NCBI RefSeq assembly: GCF_000518865.1
Contig: NZ_JAEK01000027.1
Location: forward strand, 1 to 59,989
Length of the DNA stretch: 59,989 bases
Direction: 5' to 3'
Source: Bacillus sp. J37
GTDB lineage: Bacteria > Bacillota > Bacilli > Bacillales > Bacillaceae
Made by a program: the position numbers and the translations under genes. Shown in pieces: positions 34,883-42,998 of the stretch; within the stretch, counting starts at the first letter, position 1; each line of letters opens with the position of its first letter. The notes under the pieces are model-generated. The model did not search any database. It worked only from the letters and a program-made list of their open reading frames with translations, and was not told where the DNA came from.

Positions 34883-34908
34883 AAAAAAAGCACCTCTATT
34901 GAGATGCG
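34883..34908 (-). terminator. Terminator between the small regulators and the portal gene
   Basis: GCATCTC-aata-GAGGTGC followed by TTTTTTT. Confidence 0.8.
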
Positions 34909-34948
34909 CAATTAACCCTCAGAATATTTAGAGTTTAGATTACAATTG

Positions 34949-35152
34949 CTATCTAAATTTGTGCTCTTTTCTTCCGCTTATTGGGTTTAGATATTGACCT
35001 AAAATACTTATCAACCCTTTACTTCTTAAATACCCTATTGCTCCTAAAACCTGATTTTGACTAAATCCAAAACTCATCACATGGTTTTCAATATCGGTTG
35101 TAGTACATCCATGGCTTCCTCTAACATATGCTAACGCAAATTGACTAGGCAT
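34949..35152 (-). CDS. Small winged-helix-like protein
   Basis: A 67-residue protein from ATG 35152 with GGGAGGAG upstream. TTDIENHVMSFGFSQNQVLG followed by AIGYLRSKGLIS looks like a helix-turn-helix with a wing. It overlaps nothing but lies 16 bases after the RHH-DUF1413 gene and shares its promoter. Likely DNA-binding; family unknown. Confidence 0.55.
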   Translation of the reverse strand: MPSQFALAYVRGSHGCTTTDIENHVMSFGFSQNQVLGAIGYLRSKGLISILGQYLNPISGRKEHKFR

Positions 35153-35168
35153 AACAAAAGCTCCTCCC

Positions 35169-35516
35169 TTATATTTTTTTATACCACATAACATTTGAGG
35201 AATCTTTTCCTTCTGCCTCAACATTAGTGATTGTTCCATCACTAACTCTACTAAAGAAGGTTTTGCCCAATGTTAATTTTACTCCTTTGGACATCGTCCA
35301 TTCCGTTCCAAAAAGAAGCTTAATCGTAAAGCGAGTACCGCTTGATAACTGATCAACTTTTTCAATTAACTTCTTATAACTTTCACCAAACTCATTATTT
35401 TGCAAGATCTCCCCTTTAATATATAAAGGTACCGTTAACCCTTTCTTTTTAGCTTTTTTCTGCAGACCTTTAAATTCGTCATCTGTAAAAAGAATCTGGA
35501 CACTTTTGTTTCCCAT
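35169..35516 (-). CDS. Ribbon-helix-helix plus DUF1413 protein
   Basis: A 115-residue protein. Residues 1-40 form an RHH-type DNA-binding unit (VQILFTDDEFKGLQKKAKKK then VPLYIKGEI). Residues 58-115 are a DUF1413 domain (GTRFTIKLLFGTEWTMSKGV, KLTLGKTFFSRV). A palindrome and half-site repeats upstream suggest autoregulation. The unit is inserted between terL and portal, which are normally adjacent. Confidence 0.7.
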   Translation of the reverse strand: MGNKSVQILFTDDEFKGLQKKAKKKGLTVPLYIKGEILQNNEFGESYKKLIEKVDQLSSGTRFTIKLLFGTEWTMSKGVKLTLGKTFFSRVSDGTITNVEAEGKDSSNVMWYKKI

Positions 35517-35562
35517 ACAATAAATCTCCCTTCTACTCTATAATGTCCTTTCACTTAATTTC

Positions 35563-35590
35563 ATTATACAGTAGAAATTCTGATTTACAA
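35563..35590 (-). promoter_or_regulatory. Promoter of the RHH-DUF1413 gene
   Basis: TTGTAA (35585-35590), 16-base spacer, TATAAT (35563-35568). Confidence 0.6.
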
Positions 35591-35598
35591 TATATTTT

Positions 35599-35620
35599 TA
35601 CTGAAATATATTATTCAGTA
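35599..35620. promoter_or_regulatory. Palindromic operator candidate
   Basis: TACTGAA-atatatta-TTCAGTA. A further half site, TACAGTAGAAAT, overlaps the -10 region at about 35566-35577, so the sites bracket the promoter as expected for RHH autorepression. Confidence 0.6.
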
Positions 35621-35626
35621 GAATTT

Positions 35627-37171
35627 CTATAAAATTAATATCCCTCGACCATCATAAACACTCTCTCGATTTTCATTTCGAATTGCCCGATCCAGTGCCA
35701 TGATCAAAGCAACCGCACCATCAATCCGCTCAGTACTTTTTTCTTTATCCGGCTTAATGTTTCCCGCCGGATCGGTTTTGACAAAGATGTTATCCATCAT
35801 CCATCGTAAAACCGGATTTCCACCGTGAACGATTCTTTTCTCAAGAGTAATCTTCATCAATTCTTTTGATGCTGGTGACATATCCTTGTACCCTTGTCCA
35901 AAAGGAACAACAGTAAAGCCCATTCCTTCAAGGTTCTGAACCATCTGCACAGCACCCCATCTGTCAAAGGCTATTTCTTTAATGTTGTACTTTGTCCCTA
36001 GTTCTTCAATGAAAGCCTCAATGAATCCGTAATGAACAACATTCCCTTCAGTAGTTTTGATATATCCTTGCTGCTCCCAAATATCATAAGGAACGTGGTC
36101 TCTCCTTACCCTTACTTTCAGGTTTTCATCTGGTATCCAGAAGTAAGGAAGAACAATGAATTTTTCATCGTCTGTTCTCGGTGGAAATACCAACACAAAC
36201 GCTGTAATATCTGTTGTGCTAGAAAGGTCCAGCCCAGCAAAACACTCCCTTCCACGGAGGCTATCCAGATCAACTGGATCATCACAAGCATCCCATTTCT
36301 CCATTTGCATCCAACGGGTCGATTGCTTCACCCATTGATTCAGTCTCAGTTGTCTAAAGATATTTTCTTCTGCAGGATTTTCTCTTGCACTAATAAACGC
36401 ATTTCTAACTTTCTCTATGTCAATGGTATGGTCCAATGATGGATTGGCCTTATACCAGTTCTTTTCATCGGTCCAATCATCGTCGTCTTTGATTCCGTAA
36501 ATGACTGGATAAAAAGTAGGGTCAATCTTTCTTCCCTCGATAATGTCTACCGCTTTTTGATGGACTTCATAACAAATAGAATTCCGATCGGTTCCTGCGG
36601 TTGTGATTAAAAAGAAGAGCGGCTGTAATCGAGCATCCCCAGAACCTTTTGTCATAACATCAAACAATTCTCGGTTTGGCTGGGCATGCAATTCATCAAA
36701 GACAACCGAATGAACATTCAGACCATGTTTCGTATAAGCTTCAGCGGATAATACCTGATAAAAACTATTGGTAGGTTTATAGACTAGCCGCTTCATTGAC
36801 ATGACGGGTTTGAATCTTTTTCTAAGGGCGGGCGACTGATCCACCATCTCCACTGCAACATCAAAAACAATCGAGGCCTGTTGCCGGTCAGAGGCACAGC
36901 CATAAACCTCTGCTCCCCACTCACCATCAGCGCAAGTCATTAATAAAGCTACAGCAGCGGCAATTTCACTCTTTCCATTTTTCTTTGGTATTTCAATATA
37001 GGCAGTATTATATTGTCTATATCCATTTTCTTTGACCGTACCAAATACATCTCGGATGATTTTATCTTGCCAAGGTAGAAGGTCGAAAGGAACCCCACGC
37101 CACTGACCTTTCGTATGTTTTAAGCAGTTGATAAAGTTAACGGCATGCTGAGCCTTTTCCTCGTCATACAC
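35627..37171 (-). CDS. terL: Terminase large subunit
   Basis: A protein of about 514 residues from GTG 37171 (VKVYDEEKAQHAVNFINCLK); the start is uncertain because several GTG codons overlap the terS end. ATPase domain with LLPWQDKIIRDVFG, Walker A-like IPKKNGKSE and Walker B VVFDELHAQ; nuclease domain with FAGLDLSSTTDITAFVLVFP and the terminal DGAVALIMALDRA. Cuts and pumps DNA into the head. Confidence 0.95.
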   Translation of the reverse strand: MYDEEKAQHAVNFINCLKHTKGQWRGVPFDLLPWQDKIIRDVFGTVKENGYRQYNTAYIEIPKKNGKSEIAAAVALLMTCADGEWGAEVYGCASDRQQASIVFDVAVEMVDQSPALRKRFKPVMSMKRLVYKPTNSFYQVLSAEAYTKHGLNVHSVVFDELHAQPNRELFDVMTKGSGDARLQPLFFLITTAGTDRNSICYEVHQKAVDIIEGRKIDPTFYPVIYGIKDDDDWTDEKNWYKANPSLDHTIDIEKVRNAFISARENPAEENIFRQLRLNQWVKQSTRWMQMEKWDACDDPVDLDSLRGRECFAGLDLSSTTDITAFVLVFPPRTDDEKFIVLPYFWIPDENLKVRVRRDHVPYDIWEQQGYIKTTEGNVVHYGFIEAFIEELGTKYNIKEIAFDRWGAVQMVQNLEGMGFTVVPFGQGYKDMSPASKELMKITLEKRIVHGGNPVLRWMMDNIFVKTDPAGNIKPDKEKSTERIDGAVALIMALDRAIRNENRESVYDGRGILIL

Positions 37172-37655
37172 CTTTACCACCACCTTGAAAGAGCATAAAT
37201 TCCATTGGGTCATCTGCATCACTTGGTTTGTCTACCACAATTCTACTTCTCGATGAAGGAGTTAATCCGAACTGCTCACAGAACCGATTCATAATTTTTA
37301 AATAGCTCTGGGCGATGGAAACCTGCGGCACCTGTTGCCAATATCCTGAAGGAGTTTTTACAATGGTTCCATGCTTGGTAATAAACTCTTCGGCCTCTTT
37401 CCATCTAGCATAGGCTTGGCAATATCCCGCAAAGGCAGCCATATCCACTTCAGTCAGGATACCTAATTGCTCCAGTTGCTTGACCATTCTTCGCCACTCT
37501 TTCTTAGCTTCAGGTTCAAGCCAAGTTGGGCATCTTGGTGCTTTCTTTTCAGGTTTCGGTTCATTCTGATTCAAATCTCGCTTTCCTGGATTGCCTTCTA
37601 ATGCTTTCAGTGCAGTTGGCTTTGGTTTCCTTCCACGTTGAGCCACAGGCGCCAC
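37164..37655 (-). CDS. terS: Terminase small subunit, P27 family
   Basis: A 163-residue protein with N-terminal RGRKPKPTALKALEGNPGKR, the P27 hallmark, then CPTWLEPEAKKEWRRMVKQL and a C-terminal LTPSSRSRI. Recognises the packaging site. It overlaps terL by eight bases. Confidence 0.9.
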   Translation of the reverse strand: MAPVAQRGRKPKPTALKALEGNPGKRDLNQNEPKPEKKAPRCPTWLEPEAKKEWRRMVKQLEQLGILTEVDMAAFAGYCQAYARWKEAEEFITKHGTIVKTPSGYWQQVPQVSIAQSYLKIMNRFCEQFGLTPSSRSRIVVDKPSDADDPMEFMLFQGGGKGV

Positions 37656-37673
37656 CTCCTTTCAAATTTGGCA

Positions 37674-37703
37674 TAAGAAAAGAGCCTACCTCCTGATAGA
37701 CTC
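37674..37703 (-). terminator. Weak terminator before terS
   Basis: GAGTCT pairs with AGGCTC, then TTTTCTT. It ends the small gene's unit. Confidence 0.45.
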
Positions 37704-37719
37704 CAATTGATTCATTCCT

Positions 37720-37935
37720 TTAGTTCTTCCATATTTCCATCTTGAATTCTCCTTCAAAAACCATCCAGCGTATTTCCCCATCTTCAAGTTGTAGGACTAA
37801 CATTCCAGGTAATAGATACATTTCATTTTCTTGATATCCTGATGCTTCTAAATCTCGTTTCTGCTGTAGTAAAAGTTCCATTCCCCTTACTGCATCAACG
37901 TTTCCTTGTAGCAGTTGAACCATATCTCTGGTCAT
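37720..37935 (-). CDS. Small phage protein of unknown function (leader cassette 1)
   Basis: A 71-residue protein (MTRDMVQLLQGNVDAVRGME, helical N-terminus, beta C-terminus GMLVLQLEDGEIRWMVFEGE). Preceded by a copy of the conserved 60-bp leader and followed by its own weak terminator. Family unknown. Confidence 0.55.
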   Translation of the reverse strand: MTRDMVQLLQGNVDAVRGMELLLQQKRDLEASGYQENEMYLLPGMLVLQLEDGEIRWMVFEGEFKMEIWKN

Positions 37936-37997
37936 TCAAACAACCTCCCTGTGTTTTGGTATGTCTATACATCACTCTAAACACAGGGATTATCAAG
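37936..37997 (-). promoter_or_regulatory. Conserved leader, copy 1
   Basis: Inverted repeat CCCTGTGTTT (37947-37956) and AAACACAGGG (37979-37988), 22-base loop. On the RNA the second arm ends in CACAGGGAGG, the ribosome binding site, so pairing would hide it. The loop AGAGTGATGTATAG is conserved in copies 2 and 3. Confidence 0.7.
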
Positions 37998-38213
37998 TTA
38001 ATTTTTATCTCCCTTAATGCCTTTATAGTTGTAATTGCCCTTCTTAATTTCCTCATGGTCCGCTTTGACTGCCTCACCATAGTCAGTCCGCTTGGATTCC
38101 TTGTCCTTGCAGCTTAAGCAAATGCAATCGGTATTGTACATGGACATAATCCGCCCGCCTTTTAAGTTGCTGCCACAGCGGTCACAATTCGTTTGTGTGA
38201 AGAACTTATCCAT
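37998..38213 (-). CDS. Small zinc-finger-like protein
   Basis: A 71-residue protein starting MDKFFTQTNCDRCG; AAGGTGAG lies upstream. Two CxxC pairs (CDRCG, CLSCKD, spaced about 21) would bind zinc. Start overlaps the preceding gene by eight bases. Common in this phage type; role unknown. Confidence 0.6.
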   Translation of the reverse strand: MDKFFTQTNCDRCGSNLKGGRIMSMYNTDCICLSCKDKESKRTDYGEAVKADHEEIKKGNYNYKGIKGDKN

Positions 38214-38958
38214 TCGGCCCACTCACCTTCCTAAAGGCTCCGCTTCCCTCAAGGTTTTGCAGGAGTGCCTTCCTCGTCGTTTTGTACTCAGGGCCATTCA
38301 TCCCAAGGCGAATCAGCCAAGTTCTAAAGGCGTATTTTGGATTGTCATCCTGGGCTCGTTTAAAGGTTGCTCGCTTTTGATTTTTGGCATTTTGGTTGAT
38401 AAATACGGTAAGGTCCTGAAAGGCCGCAACCTTCTCTGAATCCCAATTTTGCGCTGCTAGTTTGATAGTGAATGTTTCTTTTTCAAAATCAAAAGCTACG
38501 CCTGGAATTCTCTTAACTCCAAGTTCATCAAGTGCCTTCTTAAACTCCTCAATGCCACTTGTTTCCTTCTCGCCCAAATCCTGTGGAAAGGTATCATCTA
38601 TCAGCGGCTCGTTTGTTTCAAACGCCATCATGATCAGGTGCTGTTTGCTATAAAGCATGTTTACTAGATTTCTTAATGTGTTTCCGGTGTGACCCTCAAG
38701 CGGGAGCGTTACTTCAATCCCATCCAAATCAAGAACCGCTGGCTGTTCCTCACCTGTTTCTTCTTCAGGCTCTGGCGGATTAGTTATCTCTTCAAAGGTT
38801 TTCACTTCTCCGGCTGAGTTTGTAATCGTGCCCTGCCTGTCAATGGTGTAAGTTTCATCCTTGGTTATAATTTCGTAGGCAAAGGTTGGAACGTTTAGAT
38901 ACTTGGGTTTCACTCCTAAAAATTCTCCTAGTTTTTTGACCATTTCTTTTCGATCCAT
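38206..38958 (-). CDS. Phage protein often labelled virulence-related, function unknown
   Basis: A 250-residue protein from ATG 38958 (MDRKEMVKKLGEFLGVKPKY) with AGGAGG upstream. N-terminal fold VPTFAYEIITKDETYTIDRQ, an acidic Pro/Glu linker (about 65-75), and a C-terminal helical domain rich in Lys/Arg (YAFRTWLIRLGMNGPEYKTT). It lies in the packaging-proximal cassette region of related prophages. Confidence 0.6.
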   Translation of the reverse strand: MDRKEMVKKLGEFLGVKPKYLNVPTFAYEIITKDETYTIDRQGTITNSAGEVKTFEEITNPPEPEEETGEEQPAVLDLDGIEVTLPLEGHTGNTLRNLVNMLYSKQHLIMMAFETNEPLIDDTFPQDLGEKETSGIEEFKKALDELGVKRIPGVAFDFEKETFTIKLAAQNWDSEKVAAFQDLTVFINQNAKNQKRATFKRAQDDNPKYAFRTWLIRLGMNGPEYKTTRKALLQNLEGSGAFRKVSGPNG

Positions 38959-38959
38959 T

Positions 38960-39025
38960 TTCACTACCTCCTGTGTTTTGGTGTAGTACATATATCACTC
39001 TTAACACAGGTAATAGCAAGTCATT
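38960..39025 (-). promoter_or_regulatory. Conserved leader, copy 2
   Basis: CCTGTGTT (39003-39010 side) pairs with AACACAGG (38970-38977 side); the arm contains the ribosome binding site ACACAGGAGG of the gene at 38958. Loop AAGAGTGATATATGTACTAC is shared with copy 3. Confidence 0.7.
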
Positions 39026-39058
39026 CCTGACCAAAATGAGTATATTTATAGACCAATA

Positions 39059-39081
39059 GAAAAAGGCCCGTTAAGGCCCCA
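39059..39081 (-). terminator. Terminator of the DUF6329-type gene
   Basis: GGGGCC-ttaac-GGGCC, then TTTTTC. Confidence 0.55.
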
Positions 39082-39083
39082 CT

Positions 39084-39398
39084 CTAGTCATTTTCAATTG
39101 CTGTATATCTTGGATAACTATAGCCTTCGCTGTTCACTAAAACTTTTTCACCCGTATCTTTATTGATCACTCTAATGCAGCGGGCCTCTCGGTTCTGATT
39201 CACTCCACCGTCTTCCTCAGTGATCCAAGGTTGGTCGTTAAAGAAGTCGTTGGCAAAGTTTTGAAAATCGCTGTCTTCTAACTCAACTTCTTTCGTTACG
39301 ATGTAACTTTGCCCTCGCTGCCCTTGCTTAATGGCTTCTATCGTAATTCCCTTCAGCTCCGCTAGATTACTAACTTTCCTTCCAAACAATACTTTCAT
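39084..39398 (-). CDS. DUF6329-like small phage protein
   Basis: A 104-residue protein (MKVLFGRKVSNLAELKGITI ... DFFNDQPWITEEDGGVNQNR). I associate it with DUF6329 from memory, with limited confidence. Preceded by leader copy 3 and followed by its own terminator, so it is an independent cassette. Confidence 0.55.
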   Translation of the reverse strand: MKVLFGRKVSNLAELKGITIEAIKQGQRGQSYIVTKEVELEDSDFQNFANDFFNDQPWITEEDGGVNQNREARCIRVINKDTGEKVLVNSEGYSYPRYTAIEND

Positions 39399-39401
39399 TT
39401 A

Positions 39402-39468
39402 ATCATCACTCCTGTGTTTTGGTGTAGTACATATATCACTCTAAACACAAGGTATAGCAAGTCTTTTA
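39402..39468 (-). promoter_or_regulatory. Conserved leader, copy 3
   Basis: CCTGTGTTT (39411-39419) and AAACACA-A-GG (39443-39452) form the same fold as copies 1 and 2. Upstream GACTTGCTATA is also shared with copy 2, and may be the -35 side of a promoter with GATATA as -10. Confidence 0.7.
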
Positions 39469-39487
39469 TCGAATTTATAGCCTAACC

Positions 39488-40996
39488 TCAATTCGCATTT
39501 TTTGTGTAATGCTCATGTATATTTGATAGCACAAATAAAACACATGGTAATGCAACACCATTACCCCACATTTTGTATTCAGCAGTATCAGAGTGTGGTT
39601 GTTTTAACCACTTGATAATTTGTTTTCTTGTTTTTGGCCGTTTACTTTTACCCATTATATTTCTATGCGTTTCCCACACTTCTGTCCAAAATAAAATCTC
39701 GTCTTCTGTTGGCTCCTCCGTACCAAGGTCACTACACCAATCGTCAGGGAAACCTTGAAGCCTAGCACATTCAGTCGGTGTTAATCTACGTACTATACAG
39801 TTTGGTTCATTAATGAGTGGAGGATCTTTGTAATCTGTCGCAACTAAGGTATTTGCAACTTCTTCTCTCGCATGTGTAAAATGGGAGTTCTTACTTGCTG
39901 AAAAAATTAGATTATTCCCTTTCATATCTTCCCCACTTTGTACAGCAACTACAGCAATTCCCCCTTGATTACTGTCAGGCACATTTCCAGATGTATCGAT
40001 TGTTCTTGAAATAGAACTTTCATAAACATTTGCTCTAACATTCGCAGTACCTTCTGAAGTAAAACGAACATCAAAAGTTTTAGGAATGTCCATTACAAAC
40101 GGTTGATTGTTTCCACCAGTCCCATAAACTGATAAAACCGTTTGAGCAACTTCCATTGGTCCTTTAACCCTCGCATCTCTACCATGATTTTCAAAAATAA
40201 GCGGTGGATGATTAGATTGAGCACGTAGTGTTGCCGTCATTCCATTTGTGACATCCATACGACTGCCACCTTGGTCATTTAGGCAGAGTTCGCTTGCCGC
40301 TCCAGAGCCATTTTCAAAACATGAGGTAGTTCTTTCCCTCGCTTCTCCGCCCTTCGTAAAATTCCCCGACAAGCACTCTCGCTTAAATAATATTTGGGAT
40401 GCACTTTGTCCATTAAAATCTGCGACAAGAAAGATACGTTTTCTACGCTGGGGAACTCCCCAATATTGTGCATCGAGGACTCGCCAAGCGAGTGAAAAGT
40501 TTTCTCCCACAATTTCACCTGCGTTTTCCCATTTGTTAGGTTTAGTGATAACAGTATTCTCTTCTTTGATTTTACAGAATTCTTCGAGGACACTTCTGAA
40601 GTCTTGTCCTTTGTTTGACGAGAAGGCACCACAGACGTTTTCCCAAACTGCATATTTTGGATGCTCACCATTTGTTTTATACCTCATTTCTTTTATAATT
40701 CGGATAGCTTGATAGAATAAGGATGACTGCCTTCCATCAAGTCCTGCTCGCTTTCCTGCAATAGACAAATCTGTGCAAGGAGAACCAAATGTGATAATGT
40801 CTACAGGTGATAAGTCCGCTCCATTTAGTTGGCTAATATCTCCTAAATGATTCATTTGTGGTATTTGTTTTGTCGTTACTCTAATGGGGAACGGTTCTAT
40901 TTCAGATGCCCACAATGGCTCTATCCCACTGAGCAGACCCGCTAACGGAAAACCGCCACTTCCGTCAAACAGTGAACCGAGCGTCAACTTACGCAT
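39488..40996 (-). CDS. DNA (cytosine-5) methyltransferase
   Basis: A 502-residue C5 methylase. Motif I LFDGSGGFPLAG, motif IV GSPCTDLSIAGKR with catalytic Cys (PCT instead of PCQ), motif VI WENVCGAFSS, motif VIII AQYWGVPQRRKRIF; a 200-residue target-recognition region; then motif IX/X (RRLTPTECARLQGFPDDW, MWGNGVALP). No cognate endonuclease lies beside it, so it is probably an orphan phage methylase protecting DNA against host restriction. Confidence 0.9.
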   Translation of the reverse strand: MRKLTLGSLFDGSGGFPLAGLLSGIEPLWASEIEPFPIRVTTKQIPQMNHLGDISQLNGADLSPVDIITFGSPCTDLSIAGKRAGLDGRQSSLFYQAIRIIKEMRYKTNGEHPKYAVWENVCGAFSSNKGQDFRSVLEEFCKIKEENTVITKPNKWENAGEIVGENFSLAWRVLDAQYWGVPQRRKRIFLVADFNGQSASQILFKRECLSGNFTKGGEARERTTSCFENGSGAASELCLNDQGGSRMDVTNGMTATLRAQSNHPPLIFENHGRDARVKGPMEVAQTVLSVYGTGGNNQPFVMDIPKTFDVRFTSEGTANVRANVYESSISRTIDTSGNVPDSNQGGIAVVAVQSGEDMKGNNLIFSASKNSHFTHAREEVANTLVATDYKDPPLINEPNCIVRRLTPTECARLQGFPDDWCSDLGTEEPTEDEILFWTEVWETHRNIMGKSKRPKTRKQIIKWLKQPHSDTAEYKMWGNGVALPCVLFVLSNIHEHYTKNAN

Positions 40997-42224
40997 TATT
41001 GTTCACCTCAAGGTCACTATACTTATACTTCTTGTTATCTCTAAGAAGATATACACTCTCATCAACACCGACCTGTTCAATAAACCTTTTGACAATCACA
41101 TCTGCATATTTCTCATCTAGTTCAATCATGTAACAAATCCGATTAGTCTGTTCGCAAGCCATGAGAGTAGATCCGCTCCCGCCAAAAGGATCTAATACAA
41201 TGCAATTGCTCATGCTACTGTTTTGAATCGGATAGGCACACAAGTTAACCGGCTTCATCGTTGGGTGAAGAGCATTCTTCGACGGTCTATCGAAGTTCCA
41301 AATAGTGCTCTGCTTTCGATCGGCATACCAGTTATGCTTTCCATCCTTTAACCAACCAAATAAAATCGGTTCATGTTTCCATTGGTATGGACTTCTGCCA
41401 AGAACCAGACTCTGCTTGGCCCAGATACAAACACCTGATAAGTAAAAGCCTGCATCCTTGAAGGCCTTTCTAAAGTTGTAGCCTTCCGTATCCGCATGGA
41501 ACACATAGATGGATGCATTCTTTTCCATACTAGCCGCCATATTCTTATAGGCTTTGAGTAAGAAGTTATAAAACTCTTCATCTTTCAAGTTATCATTTTT
41601 GATGCTGCCAGCTTGAGATGAGTAATTAACATTATAAGGCGGGTCCGTTACGACAAGATTTGCTTTCTGACCATTCATAAGAACTTGATAAACCTCTGGA
41701 TCAGTACTGTCTCCACAAATTAATCGATGCCTACCAAGTAACCACACGTCACCTTTTTGGGTAATAGCTGGTTCAGCTAATTCCTTCTCGACATCAAAAT
41801 CGTCTTCCGTAATATCTTTATCATGTACCTCATTAAAAAGCTGATCGATTTCTGGTGGGTCAAAACCAGTAAACGAAACGTCATAGTCCAAAGACTGCAA
41901 ATCCTGAATAAGGTCAGCTAATAGTTCTTTGTTCCATTCACCGCTGATTTTATTTAGGGCAATGTTAAGAGCTTTTTCTTTTGTTTTATCAATATCAATA
42001 ACGACACAGTCTATTTCCGTAAAACCTAATGTCTTTAAAACTGTGATTCTTTGATGCCCACCAATCACCGTCATATCTTGGTTAACAATGACAGGTTCTA
42101 CATAACCAAATTGTTCAATACTCTTTTTAATCTTTTCAAATTCACTGTCCCCCGGTTTCAATTTCTTCCTAGGGTTATAGCTCGCAGGAATTAAATGATC
42201 AATGGGTAGCTTTTTAAATTCCAT
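40989..42224 (-). CDS. ParB-like/N6-N4 DNA methyltransferase fusion
   Basis: A 411-residue protein from ATG 42224 (MEFKKLPIDHLIPASYNPRK), preceded by TTTTGGAGTG. N-terminal ParB/Srx-like nuclease-type domain (GGHQRITVLKTLGFTEIDCV), then a beta-type amino-methylase with catalytic TDPPYNVNYSS and SAM motif VLDPFGGSGSTLMACEQTNR. Overlaps the C5 methylase by eight bases and the upstream gene by eleven. DPPY favours N6-adenine. Confidence 0.9.
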   Translation of the reverse strand: MEFKKLPIDHLIPASYNPRKKLKPGDSEFEKIKKSIEQFGYVEPVIVNQDMTVIGGHQRITVLKTLGFTEIDCVVIDIDKTKEKALNIALNKISGEWNKELLADLIQDLQSLDYDVSFTGFDPPEIDQLFNEVHDKDITEDDFDVEKELAEPAITQKGDVWLLGRHRLICGDSTDPEVYQVLMNGQKANLVVTDPPYNVNYSSQAGSIKNDNLKDEEFYNFLLKAYKNMAASMEKNASIYVFHADTEGYNFRKAFKDAGFYLSGVCIWAKQSLVLGRSPYQWKHEPILFGWLKDGKHNWYADRKQSTIWNFDRPSKNALHPTMKPVNLCAYPIQNSSMSNCIVLDPFGGSGSTLMACEQTNRICYMIELDEKYADVIVKRFIEQVGVDESVYLLRDNKKYKYSDLEVNNNA

Positions 42225-42651
42225 CTTCTTCACTCCAAAATCTTGATTTGATATAGCAATCATGGCTACAGAACTTCCGCTTCTTGTTCCCGTAGCAACT
42301 GAACGTTTTCTTGCATTGTGGACACGTATAGTTATAAATGGCTGTCTCTCTTTTCTTTCTCGCTTGAGGATTTTCATTCCACCATTTTCGGCGGCATTCA
42401 TCAGAGCAAAACTTCCGTATCCTACCTCGCCCCTTTTGTTTAAGGAGTTTACCGCAGGAGGAGCAGAGGACATGGTTCTTCATTTGTTCCTTAACATTTA
42501 ATGCAACAACTTTTGCATCCCCATCTAGACCATTTTGTTTACAAAAGATACGTACAGTATCACGAGATTTTCCCAATACCGCAGCGATTGCTTTATACCC
42601 AACTCCTTTAAGCCGCAAGTTATAGATTTGTTGCCTTTCGGCTTCGGTCAT
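42214..42651 (-). CDS. HTH plus double zinc-ribbon protein
   Basis: A 145-residue protein. N-terminal resolvase-like HTH (IYNLRLKGVGYKAIAAVLGK SRDTVRIFCK), then two C2C2-type fingers: CSSCGK...KFCSDECRRKWW and CPQCKKTF...KFCSHDCYIKS. It probably binds DNA. It is coupled to the methylase gene. Confidence 0.7.
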   Translation of the reverse strand: MTEAERQQIYNLRLKGVGYKAIAAVLGKSRDTVRIFCKQNGLDGDAKVVALNVKEQMKNHVLCSSCGKLLKQKGRGRIRKFCSDECRRKWWNENPQARKKRETAIYNYTCPQCKKTFSCYGNKKRKFCSHDCYIKSRFWSEEDGI

Positions 42652-42693
42652 TACCCCTACTCCTTTCTGCGTAAACAGTATTTAAAAGGGCAA

Positions 42694-42738
42694 TAAAAAA
42701 ACGCATTAATAGCTATTAAGCAAGCTAAAATATGCGTT
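42694..42738 (-). terminator. Terminator upstream of the zinc-ribbon gene
   Basis: AACGCAT pairs with ATGCGTT, followed by TTTTTTATTG; ends transcription from the HNH side. Confidence 0.7.
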
Positions 42739-42998
42739 TCATTCATATTTTTAGTTTTTTAATTAAGACTGTTAGAATTCAGTTCTGACAAGGGATGAAC
42801 ACTACTTTTATCATTTCCTCAATCGAACCTTTTCGCAAAATCTAAAGATGCCTAAACCCTTCCCACCATTGAGGTGAAGCTCATATTTAGTCCTTCAAGA
42901 GTAACCCCCCTTGTTTAATTCTGCGAAAATTCACGCGAAGGGGGCGCGCGGTCGCCATAAAATTAGTTGTAGAGATTTGACCTCCCCTAGGGGGTCCA
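42739..42998. other. Non-coding region, candidate cos
   Basis: Within AT-rich DNA, 42935-42990 is GC-rich (GGGGGCGCGCGGTCGCC) followed by the palindrome CCCCTAGGGG with GACC/GGTC arms. Lying beside the HNH nuclease, which HK97-type terminases use for cos cutting, it is a plausible cohesive-end site. I see no gene here. Confidence 0.4.

Noticed and set aside
37000-40000. CRISPR-like reading of the repeated CCTGTGTT elements
   Set aside because: Three copies separated by whole genes, each at a gene start; not an array.
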